In this document: one piece after another, positions 51,561 through 60,181 of the stretch
How the letters are laid out: each line of letters begins with the position of its first letter
Position numbering within the stretch: position 1 is the stretch's first letter
Origin: Roseococcus suduntuyensis
GTDB taxonomy: Bacteria; Pseudomonadota; Alphaproteobacteria; Acetobacterales; Acetobacteraceae
Assembly (NCBI RefSeq): GCF_014196305.1
Contig: NZ_JACIDJ010000003.1
Coordinates: 124,001-188,000, forward strand
Direction: 5' to 3'
DNA length: 64,000 nt
Translations under genes and position numbers: made by a program
Notes under the pieces: generated by a model
Databases searched by the model: none
Seen by the model: only the letters and a program-made list of their open reading frames with translations
What the model was told of the DNA's origin: nothing

Positions 51561-52186
51561 GCCACGCTCTCCCAGGCCCAGCCGCGCGCGGCCTTGTCGC
51601 GCGCCTTCCAGGCGGCGATGGCGTCGGCCTGCTTCAGCGTCATGGCGATGTCGTCGAGGCCCTGCAGCATCGCCTCCTTCTTGCGGCCATCCACCTGGAA
51701 GGGGATTTCGCGGCCGGTGGGGCTCACCACCACCTGCCGCGCGAGGTCCACGGTGGTGCGGGCATTGCCGGGGCTGGCCTCGGTGTCCTCCGCGATGCGG
51801 CGGATCTCCTCGATGGGCAGGCGCACGGGCAGCAGCCCGTTCTGGAAGCAGTTGGCGAAGAAGATGTCACCGAAGCTGGGCGCGATGACGCAGCGCACGC
51901 CCATGCCCATCAGCGCCCAGACCGCGCCCTCGCGCGAGGACCCGCAGCCGAAATTCTCGGCGGCGAGCATGATGGGGCTGCCGCGATAGGGTTCGCGGTT
52001 CGGCACGAAGTCCATGTTGTCGGTGCCGTCGGCATTGTAGCGCAGGCGTTCGAAGGCGTAGGGGCCGAGGCCGTCGCGTCCCGTGCCCACCAGGCGCTGG
52101 ATGGGGATGATGACATCCGTGTCCACATTGGCCGCCATCAGCGGGATGGCGGGACCGGTGACGGTGGTGAAGCTCTGCATGCCCAT
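51557..52186 (-). CDS. leuD: 3-isopropylmalate dehydratase small subunit
   Basis: A 209-residue subunit started at ATG 52186, which overlaps the leuC stop by one base (TGATG). The swivelling-domain motif NVDTDVIIP is at about 20-28 and the substrate loop AENFGCGSSREGAVWAL at about 75-91. The length is right for proteobacterial LeuD. With LeuC it isomerises 2-isopropylmalate to 3-isopropylmalate. Confidence 0.9.
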   Translation of the reverse strand: MGMQSFTTVTGPAIPLMAANVDTDVIIPIQRLVGTGRDGLGPYAFERLRYNADGTDNMDFVPNREPYRGSPIMLAAENFGCGSSREGAVWALMGMGVRCVIAPSFGDIFFANCFQNGLLPVRLPIEEIRRIAEDTEASPGNARTTVDLARQVVVSPTGREIPFQVDGRKKEAMLQGLDDIAMTLKQADAIAAWKARDKAARGWAWESVA

Positions 52187-53583
52187 CAGAAATTCCTCAC
52201 ATCCACGATGCTGCCGGCCAGCGCCGCCGCCGCCGCCATGGCGGGCGAGGCCAGATGTGTGCGCGCCCCCGTGCCCTGGCGCCCCACGAAGTTGCGGTTG
52301 GAGGTGGAGACGCAGCGCGCCCCGGGCGGCACCGCCTCGCCATTGGCCGAAACACACAGGGCACAGCCCGGTTCCCGCCATTCGAAGCCGGCTTCGAGGA
52401 AGCGGTGGTGCAGGCCCTCCGCCTCGGCTTCCGCCTTCACCTTCTCGCTGCCCGGCACCACCCAGGCGGTGACGTGCGGGGCGCGCTTGCGGCCGCGCAG
52501 CACCTCGGCCGCCGCGCGCAGATCGCTCACGCGGGAATTGGTGCAGGAGCCGATGAAGACCCAGTCCACCTTGGTGCCGATGAGGGGCTGGCCGGGCTCA
52601 AGCCCCATGTAGCGCAGCGCCGCTTCCCAGGATTTCGCGCGGGCGGCGTCGGGGGCTTCCTCGGGACGGGGCACATGGCCGGTGACGTCGGCCACCTGCT
52701 CGGGGCTGGTGCCCCAGGTGATCTGCGGCGCGATGCTGGCCATCTCGATCACCTCGTCGCGGGTGAAGCGGGCGTCCGCATCGGAGGGCAGCTTGCGCCA
52801 ATCGGCCAGCGCCGCTTCCCAGGCGCGGCCCTTGGGCGCGAAGTCGCGGCCGGCCAGGTATTCGAAGGTGGTGTCGTCGGGCGCCACCATGCCGACCTTG
52901 GCCCCCATCTCGATGGAGAGGTTGCACAGCGTCAGCCGCTCCTCCAGCGACATGGCGCGCACCGCGCTGCCCCCATACTCCATCGCCATGCCCGTGCCCG
53001 CCGCCGCGCCGAAGCGGCCGATGGCGGCGAGGATCATGTCCTTGGCCGTGACCCCCGGCGGCCGCGCGCCCTCGAAGCGGATGCGGAAACTCCCCGGGCG
53101 GCGCTGCGGCAAGGTCTGCGTGGCCAGCGCGTGGCTGAGCTCGCTGGCGCCGATGCCAAAGGCCATCGCCCCCACGCCGCCATTGGTGCAGGTGTGGCTG
53201 TCGCCGCAGGCGAGCGTCAGGCCGGGCAGCACGATGGCCATCTCGGGTGCGATGACATGCACGATGCCATTGCCGCGCTGCCCCAGGTCGAACATCCGCA
53301 CGCCTTCCGCCGCGCAGCGGGCGCGCAGGCTGCGGAGCAGCTTCGCACCGACGGGGAAGGTCTCGGCGGTGCGGCCGGGCGCGGAGCTGACGGCGTGGTC
53401 CGGCGTGGCGAAGACGTGGCGCGGCTCGGCCACCTTGTAGCCGGCCTCCGCGACCTCCTCCATGGCGCGGCCGCCCGAGAGGTCATGCACCAGGATGCGG
53501 TCGAGATAGAGCAGCGACCAGCCCTCGCCGAGATCGGCGACGACGTGCTGGTCCCAGATGCGGTCGAACATGGTGGTGGGCAT
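52186..53583 (-). CDS. leuC: 3-isopropylmalate dehydratase large subunit
   Basis: A 465-residue aconitase-family enzyme. The 4Fe-4S cluster ligands are Cys347 in FIGSCTNSR, and Cys407 and Cys410 in PGCALC. GDSHTCTNGG (about 127-136) and FVGRQGTGARTHLASP near the C-terminus are further landmarks. The N-terminal LVHDLSGGRA replaces the more common HEVTSPQAF, a modest departure seen in paralogues acting on related branched acids. It lies 32 bp after an NMT1-type receptor gene on the same strand. Confidence 0.9.
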   Translation of the reverse strand: MPTTMFDRIWDQHVVADLGEGWSLLYLDRILVHDLSGGRAMEEVAEAGYKVAEPRHVFATPDHAVSSAPGRTAETFPVGAKLLRSLRARCAAEGVRMFDLGQRGNGIVHVIAPEMAIVLPGLTLACGDSHTCTNGGVGAMAFGIGASELSHALATQTLPQRRPGSFRIRFEGARPPGVTAKDMILAAIGRFGAAAGTGMAMEYGGSAVRAMSLEERLTLCNLSIEMGAKVGMVAPDDTTFEYLAGRDFAPKGRAWEAALADWRKLPSDADARFTRDEVIEMASIAPQITWGTSPEQVADVTGHVPRPEEAPDAARAKSWEAALRYMGLEPGQPLIGTKVDWVFIGSCTNSRVSDLRAAAEVLRGRKRAPHVTAWVVPGSEKVKAEAEAEGLHHRFLEAGFEWREPGCALCVSANGEAVPPGARCVSTSNRNFVGRQGTGARTHLASPAMAAAAALAGSIVDVRNF

Positions 53584-53615
53584 TCCGGCTTCCTCCCCCG
53601 GTCGTGTCGGGTGTT

Positions 53616-54530
53616 TCAGGCGAGCGCGCGGCGCACGATCGCGTCATCCACGCAATGCGCGTAGCCGGGCGCACGGCGGATGGCGCCGGCGGTGAGCATG
53701 TGCCGCTCCAGCCGTTCGAAGGGCTCGGGCGGGAAATGCGGCGTGGTGGTCCAGATGCCGAGGTCGAGATAGCGCGCGATGGCGCGTTCCATCACGGCCT
53801 GATCCAGCTCCGGGAAATAGGGGCGGATGGTGGCGGCGATGGCGGCGGGCCCGGCGGCGTGGAACCAGCTTTGCGTCGTGGCCAGCGCGCGGATCATCGC
53901 CATGAACTCCGGCGCGAACTCCGCGATGTTGGCCGCGGTCGAATAGAAGGTGGTGTAGCTGGTGGGTCCACGCGACGCGCAGGCGTGCCAGACATGGCCC
54001 GTGCCCGCCATTTCCATTTGCGAGACCAGCGGCTCGAACACCTGCGCGACGTCGAGGCGGCCTTCCGCCACGGCGGCCGCGTTCTCGGCCATGGAACGGT
54101 CGGTGACGCGGGAGAGCGTGGTGGGGTCGAGCCCCGCCTGGCGCACATCCTCCTGCAAGGCCCACCAGGGCGTGGGCACCTCGGCCACCGTGCCGAGCGT
54201 CATCCCCGCGAGGTCCCGCAGCGTGAAGCCGGGGCGCGGCTCGCGGCCCACCAGCAGGAAGGGGTCGCCCAATATGGCCGCGCCGAAATTGCGCAGCGGG
54301 CAGGCAGGGTCGGCGTCATGCGCGAGCAGGATGCGCATGGGCCCGCCCCAGGCGAGATGCGCGGCCCCGCCCAGCACGCTGTCCTTCGCGAGCGAGGGCA
54401 CCTCGCCCGGCAGCACGCGCACCGTGACGCCTTCCGCCGCATAGGCGTCGCGCGCGAGCGCGGCGTAGTAGGGCGCATAAAACAATGCGCGGAATGGTTC
54501 TTGCAGATTGATGTGGCGCGGCGTGCTCAT
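53616..54530 (-). CDS. NMT1/SsuA-like ABC transporter binding protein
   Basis: A 304-residue periplasmic-binding-protein-like fold of the NMT1/THI5/SsuA group, started at ATG 54530. It begins with INLQEPFRALFYAPYYAALARDAYAAEG, the typical first lobe, and has LAWGGPMRIL, LRDLAGMTLGTV, and VAQVFEPLVSQM. No signal peptide is visible, so it may be cytoplasmic (as in Thi5-type or sensor roles) or misplaced at its start. No permease or ATPase is adjacent. It is the first gene of the unit with leuCDB, which is unexpected. Confidence 0.75.
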   Translation of the reverse strand: MSTPRHINLQEPFRALFYAPYYAALARDAYAAEGVTVRVLPGEVPSLAKDSVLGGAAHLAWGGPMRILLAHDADPACPLRNFGAAILGDPFLLVGREPRPGFTLRDLAGMTLGTVAEVPTPWWALQEDVRQAGLDPTTLSRVTDRSMAENAAAVAEGRLDVAQVFEPLVSQMEMAGTGHVWHACASRGPTSYTTFYSTAANIAEFAPEFMAMIRALATTQSWFHAAGPAAIAATIRPYFPELDQAVMERAIARYLDLGIWTTTPHFPPEPFERLERHMLTAGAIRRAPGYAHCVDDAIVRRALA

Positions 54531-54581
54531 GGCGTTAGTGTCGCCCAGGCACGCCGAAACGCAAGATGAGGAACTGATTTC

Positions 54582-55553
54582 ATGCCGCTTCCGTCTTCTT
54601 CCCGTCGCATGCTGCTGGGTGCCTCCGCCGCGCTGGCGCTTCCCTCCCTCGCCCGCGCGCAGGCCGCCTATCCCAACCGCCCCGTGCGCATGCTGATCCC
54701 GGTGGGCGTGGGCGGCGTGACCGATGTGGTGGGGCGCATCATGGCGGAAGCCATGCAGGCGGCGCTCGGCCAGCCCGTCGTGCCGGAGAACCTGGTGGGC
54801 GCGGGCAGCCGCGTGGGCGCCGCGGGTTTCCACCGCCTGCCCAATGACGGCTACACGGTCTTCATCGGCACCAACAACCACCCGGTGATGCAGGCGATCG
54901 ACCCGAACTTCGCCCACCACCCGGTGACTGATTTCGAGCCGATCTCGCTCGTCGCGCAGCAGCCCTTCGTGCTGGCGGTGCATCCCGACGTGCCGGCCCA
55001 TGACTTGCCCAGCCTGCTCACCTGGCTGCGCGCCCAGGGCGAGCGCGCGAATTTCGGCACGGCCGCGCCGGGTGCGACCAACTACATGGCGGGCGCGCTG
55101 TTCCAGCAATTGTCGGAGACGAGCTTCACCCTCGTGCCCTACCGCACCGCGGCCCAGGCGGTGGCGGACCTGCTGGCCGGGCGCATGCAGCTGTCCATCG
55201 ACAGCCCCACGCTGATGATGCCGCTGATCCGCGACGGGCGCCTGCGCGCCATCGCGGTGACGAGCGAGGGGCCGTCGGCGCTGGTGCCCAACCTGCCGCC
55301 CATCGCCACCGCCCTGCCCGGCTATGCGCTGGTGGCCTGGCAGGTGCTGTTCCTGCGCCCCGGCGCGCCGGAGGACGCCAAGCGCATCCTGACCGAAACC
55401 GCTGCCCGCGTGCTGCGCGACCCCGCCGTGCTGGAGAAGCTGCGCGGCGCGAATGTCGAGCCCTGGCCCGACGCCACCCCCGCGGCCGCCGCCCGCCATG
55501 TGGCGCGCGAGGTGGAGGTCTGGGCGCCCATCGCCGCGCGCATCCCGCGCTGA
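54582..55553 (+). CDS. Bug/TctC family tripartite tricarboxylate receptor
   Basis: A 323-residue receptor with a signal containing SSRRMLLGASAALAL and cleavage near LARAQ (about 27). The TctC motifs are present but altered: YPNRPVRMLIPVGVGGVTDV has VGVGG instead of the usual [23 protein letters not shown], and LVPYRTAAQAVADLLAGR. This suggests an unusual ligand loop. GAGGA precedes its ATG. It is divergent from the NMT1-like gene across 51 bp. Confidence 0.88.
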   Translation: MPLPSSSRRMLLGASAALALPSLARAQAAYPNRPVRMLIPVGVGGVTDVVGRIMAEAMQAALGQPVVPENLVGAGSRVGAAGFHRLPNDGYTVFIGTNNHPVMQAIDPNFAHHPVTDFEPISLVAQQPFVLAVHPDVPAHDLPSLLTWLRAQGERANFGTAAPGATNYMAGALFQQLSETSFTLVPYRTAAQAVADLLAGRMQLSIDSPTLMMPLIRDGRLRAIAVTSEGPSALVPNLPPIATALPGYALVAWQVLFLRPGAPEDAKRILTETAARVLRDPAVLEKLRGANVEPWPDATPAAAARHVAREVEVWAPIAARIPR

Positions 55554-55615
55554 GGGCCGCTTGACCTCTCGCGCCGCGCGGCCAAACCTCCCTGGAGTGA
55601 TGGGGAGGGGCGGCC

Positions 55616-56347
55616 ATGTTTTCGCTGCAAGGAAAGCGCGCGCTGGTGACGGGGGCGAGCGGCCTGTTGGGCGCGCATTTCGCCCGCGTGCTGCGCGGCG
55701 CGGGGGCCGAGGTGGTGCTGGCCGCGCGGCGCCCCGATTCCTGCGCCGCACTCGCCGCTGAACTGGGCGCCACGGTGGTGGCGCTGGACGTGCAGGCAAC
55801 CGACAGCGTGGCGCCCGCCTTCGACGCCGCGGGCCGCGTGGACATATTGGTGAACAATGCCGGTATCGCGGCCACGCGCGGCTTCCTCGAACACAGCCTG
55901 GACGATTTCGACCGCGTGCTGGAGGTGAACCTGCGTGGCGCCTTCCTGGTGGGCCAGGAGGCGGCGCGGCGCATGGCCGCCGCCAAGACGGGTGGGTCCA
56001 TCATCAACATCGCGTCCGTGCTGGGCGCGCGGATCATTCCCGGTGTGGCGGGCTATACGGCGGCCAAGGCGGGCCTGATCCACCTGACGCGGCAGATGGC
56101 CGTGGAACTGGCGCGCCACAACATCCGCGTGAACGCCATCGCGCCGGGCTACATCGCCTCCGACATCAACGCCGAATTCTTCGCGACCGAGGCCGGGCAG
56201 GCCATGGTCAAGCGCATCCCGCAGCGGCGCCTGGGCAACCCCGATGATCTCAGCGGGCCCCTGCTGCTGCTCGCCTCCGACGCCGGCCGCCACATGACGG
56301 GCAGCGTGGTCACGGTGGATGGCGGGCATTCCGTGAACCCCCTTTAG
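55616..56347 (+). CDS. Short-chain dehydrogenase/reductase
   Basis: A 243-residue classical SDR with TGASGLLG (about 12-19), VNNAGIA (about 79-85), catalytic Ser in NIASVL and YTAAK (Tyr about 144, Lys 148), ending with the VDGGH motif. The cofactor loop after strand 2 is AARRPDS, suggesting NADP(H), although the family also uses NAD. GGGGAGGG precedes the ATG. It leads the acyl-CoA module and may act as a 3-hydroxyacyl-CoA dehydrogenase. That role is inferred from neighbours. Confidence 0.87.
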   Translation: MFSLQGKRALVTGASGLLGAHFARVLRGAGAEVVLAARRPDSCAALAAELGATVVALDVQATDSVAPAFDAAGRVDILVNNAGIAATRGFLEHSLDDFDRVLEVNLRGAFLVGQEAARRMAAAKTGGSIINIASVLGARIIPGVAGYTAAKAGLIHLTRQMAVELARHNIRVNAIAPGYIASDINAEFFATEAGQAMVKRIPQRRLGNPDDLSGPLLLLASDAGRHMTGSVVTVDGGHSVNPL

Positions 56348-56393
56348 GGCATATCGCGCCGGGCCGATGGCGGCCCGGCGCGTGAAGATGCCC
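56347..56393. terminator. Nested hairpin after SDR gene
   Basis: CGCGCCGGGCC (56355-56365) pairs GGCCCGGCGCG (56372-56382) perfectly with loop GATGGC; an outer GGGCAT/ATGCCC (56347-56352 with 56388-56393) extends it. It starts on the last base of the SDR stop codon. No T-tract; partial termination or 3'-end protection is likely. Confidence 0.5.
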
Positions 56394-56414
56394 GCAAGAC
56401 ATAGGACGTTCCAG

Positions 56415-57620
56415 ATGGACTTCACCCTCGACCCCCGCAGCGAAGCCAAGCGCCAGGCCGTGCGCCAATTCGTGCAGGACCGGCTGATCCCGCTGGAGGC
56501 CAACCGCGCGAACTATGACGAGCACGAGAACATCGCCCCCGCCCTGCTCAAGACCCTGCGTGCGGAGGTGAAGGCGGCGGGGCTGTGGTGCCTGCAACTG
56601 CCCGAGGAGATCGGCGGCCAGGGCCTGCCCTTCACCGGCATGGCCGCCTGCTACGAGGAGATGAACCGCTCCATCTTCGGCCCCGTCTGCTTCAATTCGG
56701 CCGCGCCCGATGACGGCAACATGATGGTGATGAACAAGGTCGGCACCCCCGCCCAGAAGGAATGGTGGATGATGCCGGTGGTGCGGGGCGAGGTGCAGTC
56801 CAGCTTCGCCATGACCGAGCCCGAGGGCGCGGGCAGCGATCCGGGCATGACGCTGACGCGCGCCGAGCGCGTGGGCAATGACCGCTGGCGCATCTTCGGC
56901 CGCAAGTGGTTCATCACGGGTGCCGGCGAGAGCAAGCACTTCATCGTGATGGCGCGCACCAGCGACGACGCGCGCAAGGGGCTGACGGCCTTCCTCTTCC
57001 ACGCCGACCAGCCCGGCTGGAAGATCGAGCGGCGCATCCCGATCATGGGCCCCGAGGAACATGGCGGGCATTGCGAGATCACCTTCGACGGGCTCGAAAT
57101 CCCCGACGAGAACGTGGTGATGGGCGTGGGCGACGGGCTGAAGCTGACGCAGATCCGGCTTGGCCCGGCACGTCTCACGCACTGCATGCGCTGGACGGGC
57201 CTGGGGCGCCGCGCGCTGGAGATCGCCATGGCGCGCATCGAGCAGCGCCACGCCTTCGGGCAGAAGCTCGCCGACAAGGAGAGCATCCAGATGATGGTGG
57301 GTGAGGCGGCGATGCAGCTCGACATCTCGCGGATGCTGACCATGCGCGCGGCCTGGAAGCTCGACCAGGGGGATTTCGCGCGCAAGGAGATCAGCACGGC
57401 GAAGATCGTCGCCGCCGACGCGCTGCACCGGGCGGCCGACACGGCGCTGCAATTGCTGGGTGCCCGCGGCTATTCCAAGGACACCATCGTGGAGTGGATC
57501 TATCGCTACGCCCGCCAGGCGCGGCTGGTGGATGGCGCGTCGGAGGTGCACCGCATGGTGATCGCCAACTTCCTCCGCCGGGAGGGCGGCGAGTATTTCG
57601 GCTGGCGCACCCATGGATGA
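56415..57620 (+). CDS. Acyl-CoA dehydrogenase (ACAD10/11-like)
   Basis: A 401-residue flavoenzyme started at ATG 56415 (MDFTLDPRSEAKRQ). FAD and substrate motifs: SSFAMTEPEGAGSDPG-like (about 130-145), WFITGAGESKHFIVMA, and the QRHAFGQKLADKESIQMM helix. The C-terminal ARLVDGASEVHRM lacks the YEG-type glutamate, matching ACAD11-like enzymes. The next gene encodes an APH-fold protein; in animals these two domains are fused in ACAD10/11, which oxidise branched or 4-hydroxy fatty acids. The 8-bp overlap with that gene supports a joint function. Confidence 0.87.
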   Translation: MDFTLDPRSEAKRQAVRQFVQDRLIPLEANRANYDEHENIAPALLKTLRAEVKAAGLWCLQLPEEIGGQGLPFTGMAACYEEMNRSIFGPVCFNSAAPDDGNMMVMNKVGTPAQKEWWMMPVVRGEVQSSFAMTEPEGAGSDPGMTLTRAERVGNDRWRIFGRKWFITGAGESKHFIVMARTSDDARKGLTAFLFHADQPGWKIERRIPIMGPEEHGGHCEITFDGLEIPDENVVMGVGDGLKLTQIRLGPARLTHCMRWTGLGRRALEIAMARIEQRHAFGQKLADKESIQMMVGEAAMQLDISRMLTMRAAWKLDQGDFARKEISTAKIVAADALHRAADTALQLLGARGYSKDTIVEWIYRYARQARLVDGASEVHRMVIANFLRREGGEYFGWRTHG

Positions 57621-58959
57621 GGCGCGGCTGGCGGCGTGGCTGAGCGAGGCGGCGGGTGCGCCTGTTGCGATCCGCGCGGCGTCGCTGCTGACGGGCGGCG
57701 CCATCCAGCAGAACTGGGCGCTGTCCGTGACGCGCGGCAGCGCGCAAGAGGAGTGGGTGCTGCGGACGGACAATGCCGCCACGCTGGCCGTCTCCCTGCC
57801 GCGGCTGGAGGAATTCGCGCTGTTCCAGGCGGCGCATGCGGCGGGTGTGACGGTGCCCGAGCCGCTGTTTGCCTGTGCCGACACCTCCGTGCTGGGTGCG
57901 CCCTTCTTCGTGATGCGCCGTGTGGCGGGCAGCGCCACCGCGCACAGGCTGGCCAAGGCCGCCGCCGCGCAGGGGGGCGATGACGCGCTGGTGGCATCGC
58001 TGGGCCGCGAACTCGCGCGCATCCATCGCATCACCCCGCCGCGCGCGGAGCTGGGCTTCCTGGGCGACCCGCCCGCCGACCCGGCGCTGGCCTTCGTGGC
58101 CAGCATGCGCGCGCGGCTGGACGCCGCCGGCACGCCGCGCCCGGTGATGGAATGGGGGCTGGAGGCCATGGCCCGCCACGCGCCGCCGCCCCTGCCGCCC
58201 GTGCTGAACCACAATGACTTCCGCACCGGCAACATCATGGTCGAAGGCGGGCGGCTCACGGCCGTGCTGGATTGGGAATTCGCCGCCTGGGGCGACCCGC
58301 ATGCCGATCTCGGCTGGTTCTGCGCGCCCTGCTGGCGCTTCGGCAACCGGGCGCTGGAGGCCGGCGGCCTCGGGTCGCGCGCCGCCTTCCTGGCGGGCTA
58401 TGCGGAAGAGGCGGGCGCGGCGCCCGACCCCGACCGCCTGCCCTTCTGGGAACTGGCGGCGACGATCCGCTGGGCGGTCATCGCGGCGGACCAGGGGGCG
58501 CGGCATCTCTCGGGGCGGGAGCGCGGGCTGGAACTGGCGCTGACGGCGCAGATCGTGCCGGAACTCGAACTCGACATCCTGGCGCAGGTGGACGGGCTGG
58601 ACGGCGTTGCGGTGCAGCCCACTGCACCGGAAGCGGTGCCGCGCCACGCGCCCTCACCCCTGCTGGAGGCGCCGGACGCGGCCGATCTTCTCGCCACCGC
58701 GCGCGAGGCGCTGCTGGGCAAGCTGCTGCCCGCCCTGCCGCCCGCGCTGCACTACGAGGCGCGGATGGCGGCCAATGCCATCGCCATCGCCTCACGCGCC
58801 ATCGGCGTGGCGCCGGACGACGCCCCGGACCTCGCGGCGCTGGCCGCCGGCATCCGCGCGGGCACGGAACGCGGGCCGCAGGTGCGCGCCCTGCTGCGCC
58901 GCCTCACTGATCTGCGCTGCGCCATCAGCAACCCACGCGCCCTCGGCGTGGCACAGTAA
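57613..58959 (+). CDS. APH-fold phosphotransferase with C-terminal extra domain
   Basis: A 448-residue protein. Residues 1 to about 320 are an aminoglycoside-phosphotransferase-type kinase fold with the catalytic loop [13 protein letters not shown] (about 199-211) and metal motif [18 protein letters not shown]. Residues about 335-445 are a helical domain that resembles DUF6285 as far as I recall. It starts inside the end of the acyl-CoA dehydrogenase gene. In ACAD10/11 the equivalent kinase phosphorylates the 4-hydroxyl of 4-hydroxyacyl-CoAs, so this is the likely role. It is not an antibiotic-resistance gene. Confidence 0.82.
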   Translation: MDEARLAAWLSEAAGAPVAIRAASLLTGGAIQQNWALSVTRGSAQEEWVLRTDNAATLAVSLPRLEEFALFQAAHAAGVTVPEPLFACADTSVLGAPFFVMRRVAGSATAHRLAKAAAAQGGDDALVASLGRELARIHRITPPRAELGFLGDPPADPALAFVASMRARLDAAGTPRPVMEWGLEAMARHAPPPLPPVLNHNDFRTGNIMVEGGRLTAVLDWEFAAWGDPHADLGWFCAPCWRFGNRALEAGGLGSRAAFLAGYAEEAGAAPDPDRLPFWELAATIRWAVIAADQGARHLSGRERGLELALTAQIVPELELDILAQVDGLDGVAVQPTAPEAVPRHAPSPLLEAPDAADLLATAREALLGKLLPALPPALHYEARMAANAIAIASRAIGVAPDDAPDLAALAAGIRAGTERGPQVRALLRRLTDLRCAISNPRALGVAQ

Positions 58960-58960
58960 T

Positions 58961-59004
58961 CCGCGCGCCATGGGCGCGATATATTCCGCGCGCCACAGGC
59001 GCGA
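58961..59004. repeat. Two 19-bp hairpin repeats
   Basis: CCGCGCGCCATGGGCGCGA at 58961 and CCGCGCGCCACAGGCGCGA at 58986 differ by two loop bases; each folds as CGCGCC-N3-GGCGCG. They sit between the phosphotransferase stop and the CoA-transferase start and would form twin stem-loops in the operon mRNA. AGGAG follows at 59012. Confidence 0.7.
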
Positions 59005-59024
59005 CACAACAGGAGAGAAACGAC

Positions 59025-60152
59025 ATGGGTCCATTGCGCGGCGTGAAGGTGCTGGAGATGGCGGGCATCGGCCCCGGCCCCTTCTGCGCGATGCTGCTGG
59101 CCGACCTGGGCGCCACGGTGATCCGCGTCGAGCGCCCCGACGGTCCGCCCGGCGACCGGCGCGACGTGGTGATGCGCGGCCGCCGCTCGCTCGCTTTGGA
59201 CCTGAAGAACCCCAAGGCGGTGGAGGCCGTGCTGCGCCTCGCCGAACAATCCGACGTGCTGATCGAGGGCTTCCGCCCCGGCGTGATGGAGCGCCTGGGC
59301 CTCGGCCCCGAGGCGGTGCGCGGCCGCAATCCGCGCCTGATCTATGGCCGCATGACGGGCTGGGGGCAGGATGGCCCCATGGCCAAGCTAGCGGGCCATG
59401 ACATCAACTACATCGCGCTGACCGGCGCGCTGCACGCCATGGGCCGGGCCGGCGAGCCCCCTGCGCCCCCGCTCAACCTGGTGGGCGATTACGGCGGCGG
59501 CGGCATGCTGCTGGCCATGGGCATCATGGCGGCCCTGGTCGAGCGTGGAACGAGCGGCGAGGGCCAGGTGGTGGACGCCGCCATGGTGGATGGCGCGGCC
59601 CTGCTGATGGCGCCCATCTTCGGCATGAAGGCGCGCGGGCGCTGGGGTTCGGCGCGCGGCGCCAATTTCCTGGACGGCGCCGCCAGCTTCTATGACAGCT
59701 ATGCATGCGCCTGTGGCGGCTATGTCGCCGTCGGCCCCATCGAGCCGCAATTCTTCGCGGAGATGCTGGCGCGCATGGGTCTCGATGCCGCGGCCTTCGA
59801 GGACCGGATGAGCCCCAGCCGCTGGCCGGCCCACAAATCCATCCTGGCCGAGGCCTTCCGCGCCCGCACGCGCGACGAATGGGCGGCGGTGTTCGCCGAC
59901 AGCGATGGCTGCGTGGCGCCCATCCTCTCCATGGAGGAGGCGCCTTCCCACCCGCACAACGCCGCGCGCGGCACCTTCGTGGAGCGGGACGGCGCCGTGC
60001 AGCCCGCCCCGGCCCCGCGCTTCTCGCGCACGCCCGGCGCAATCGGCGCGCCGCCGGCCCTGAAGGGGGAGCACAGCCGTCAGGTCCTGGCGGAATTCGG
60101 ATTCGCCCCGGAAGAGATCGAAGCCCTCGCGCCCGCCGCAAGCCCGCGCTAG
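59025..60152 (+). CDS. Class III (CaiB/BaiF) CoA transferase
   Basis: A 375-residue enzyme of the formyl-CoA transferase / alpha-methylacyl-CoA racemase family. N-terminal [58 protein letters not shown] and the GYSAYGAS-position sequence [10 protein letters not shown] are typical; [14 protein letters not shown] holds the catalytic aspartate. The [15 protein letters not shown] stretch is characteristic of AMACR, so it may epimerise 2-methylacyl-CoAs. Either CoA transfer or racemisation would feed the next gene's acyl-CoA dehydrogenase. Confidence 0.87.
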   Translation: MGPLRGVKVLEMAGIGPGPFCAMLLADLGATVIRVERPDGPPGDRRDVVMRGRRSLALDLKNPKAVEAVLRLAEQSDVLIEGFRPGVMERLGLGPEAVRGRNPRLIYGRMTGWGQDGPMAKLAGHDINYIALTGALHAMGRAGEPPAPPLNLVGDYGGGGMLLAMGIMAALVERGTSGEGQVVDAAMVDGAALLMAPIFGMKARGRWGSARGANFLDGAASFYDSYACACGGYVAVGPIEPQFFAEMLARMGLDAAAFEDRMSPSRWPAHKSILAEAFRARTRDEWAAVFADSDGCVAPILSMEEAPSHPHNAARGTFVERDGAVQPAPAPRFSRTPGAIGAPPALKGEHSRQVLAEFGFAPEEIEALAPAASPR

Positions 60153-60181
60153 CCTCGCGCCCAAGAACCGGAGGAACTTCG

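Noticed and set aside
57613-58959. Aminoglycoside resistance gene
   Set aside because: The APH fold is shared, but the operon context with acyl-CoA dehydrogenase and the extra C-terminal domain point to fatty-acid metabolism.
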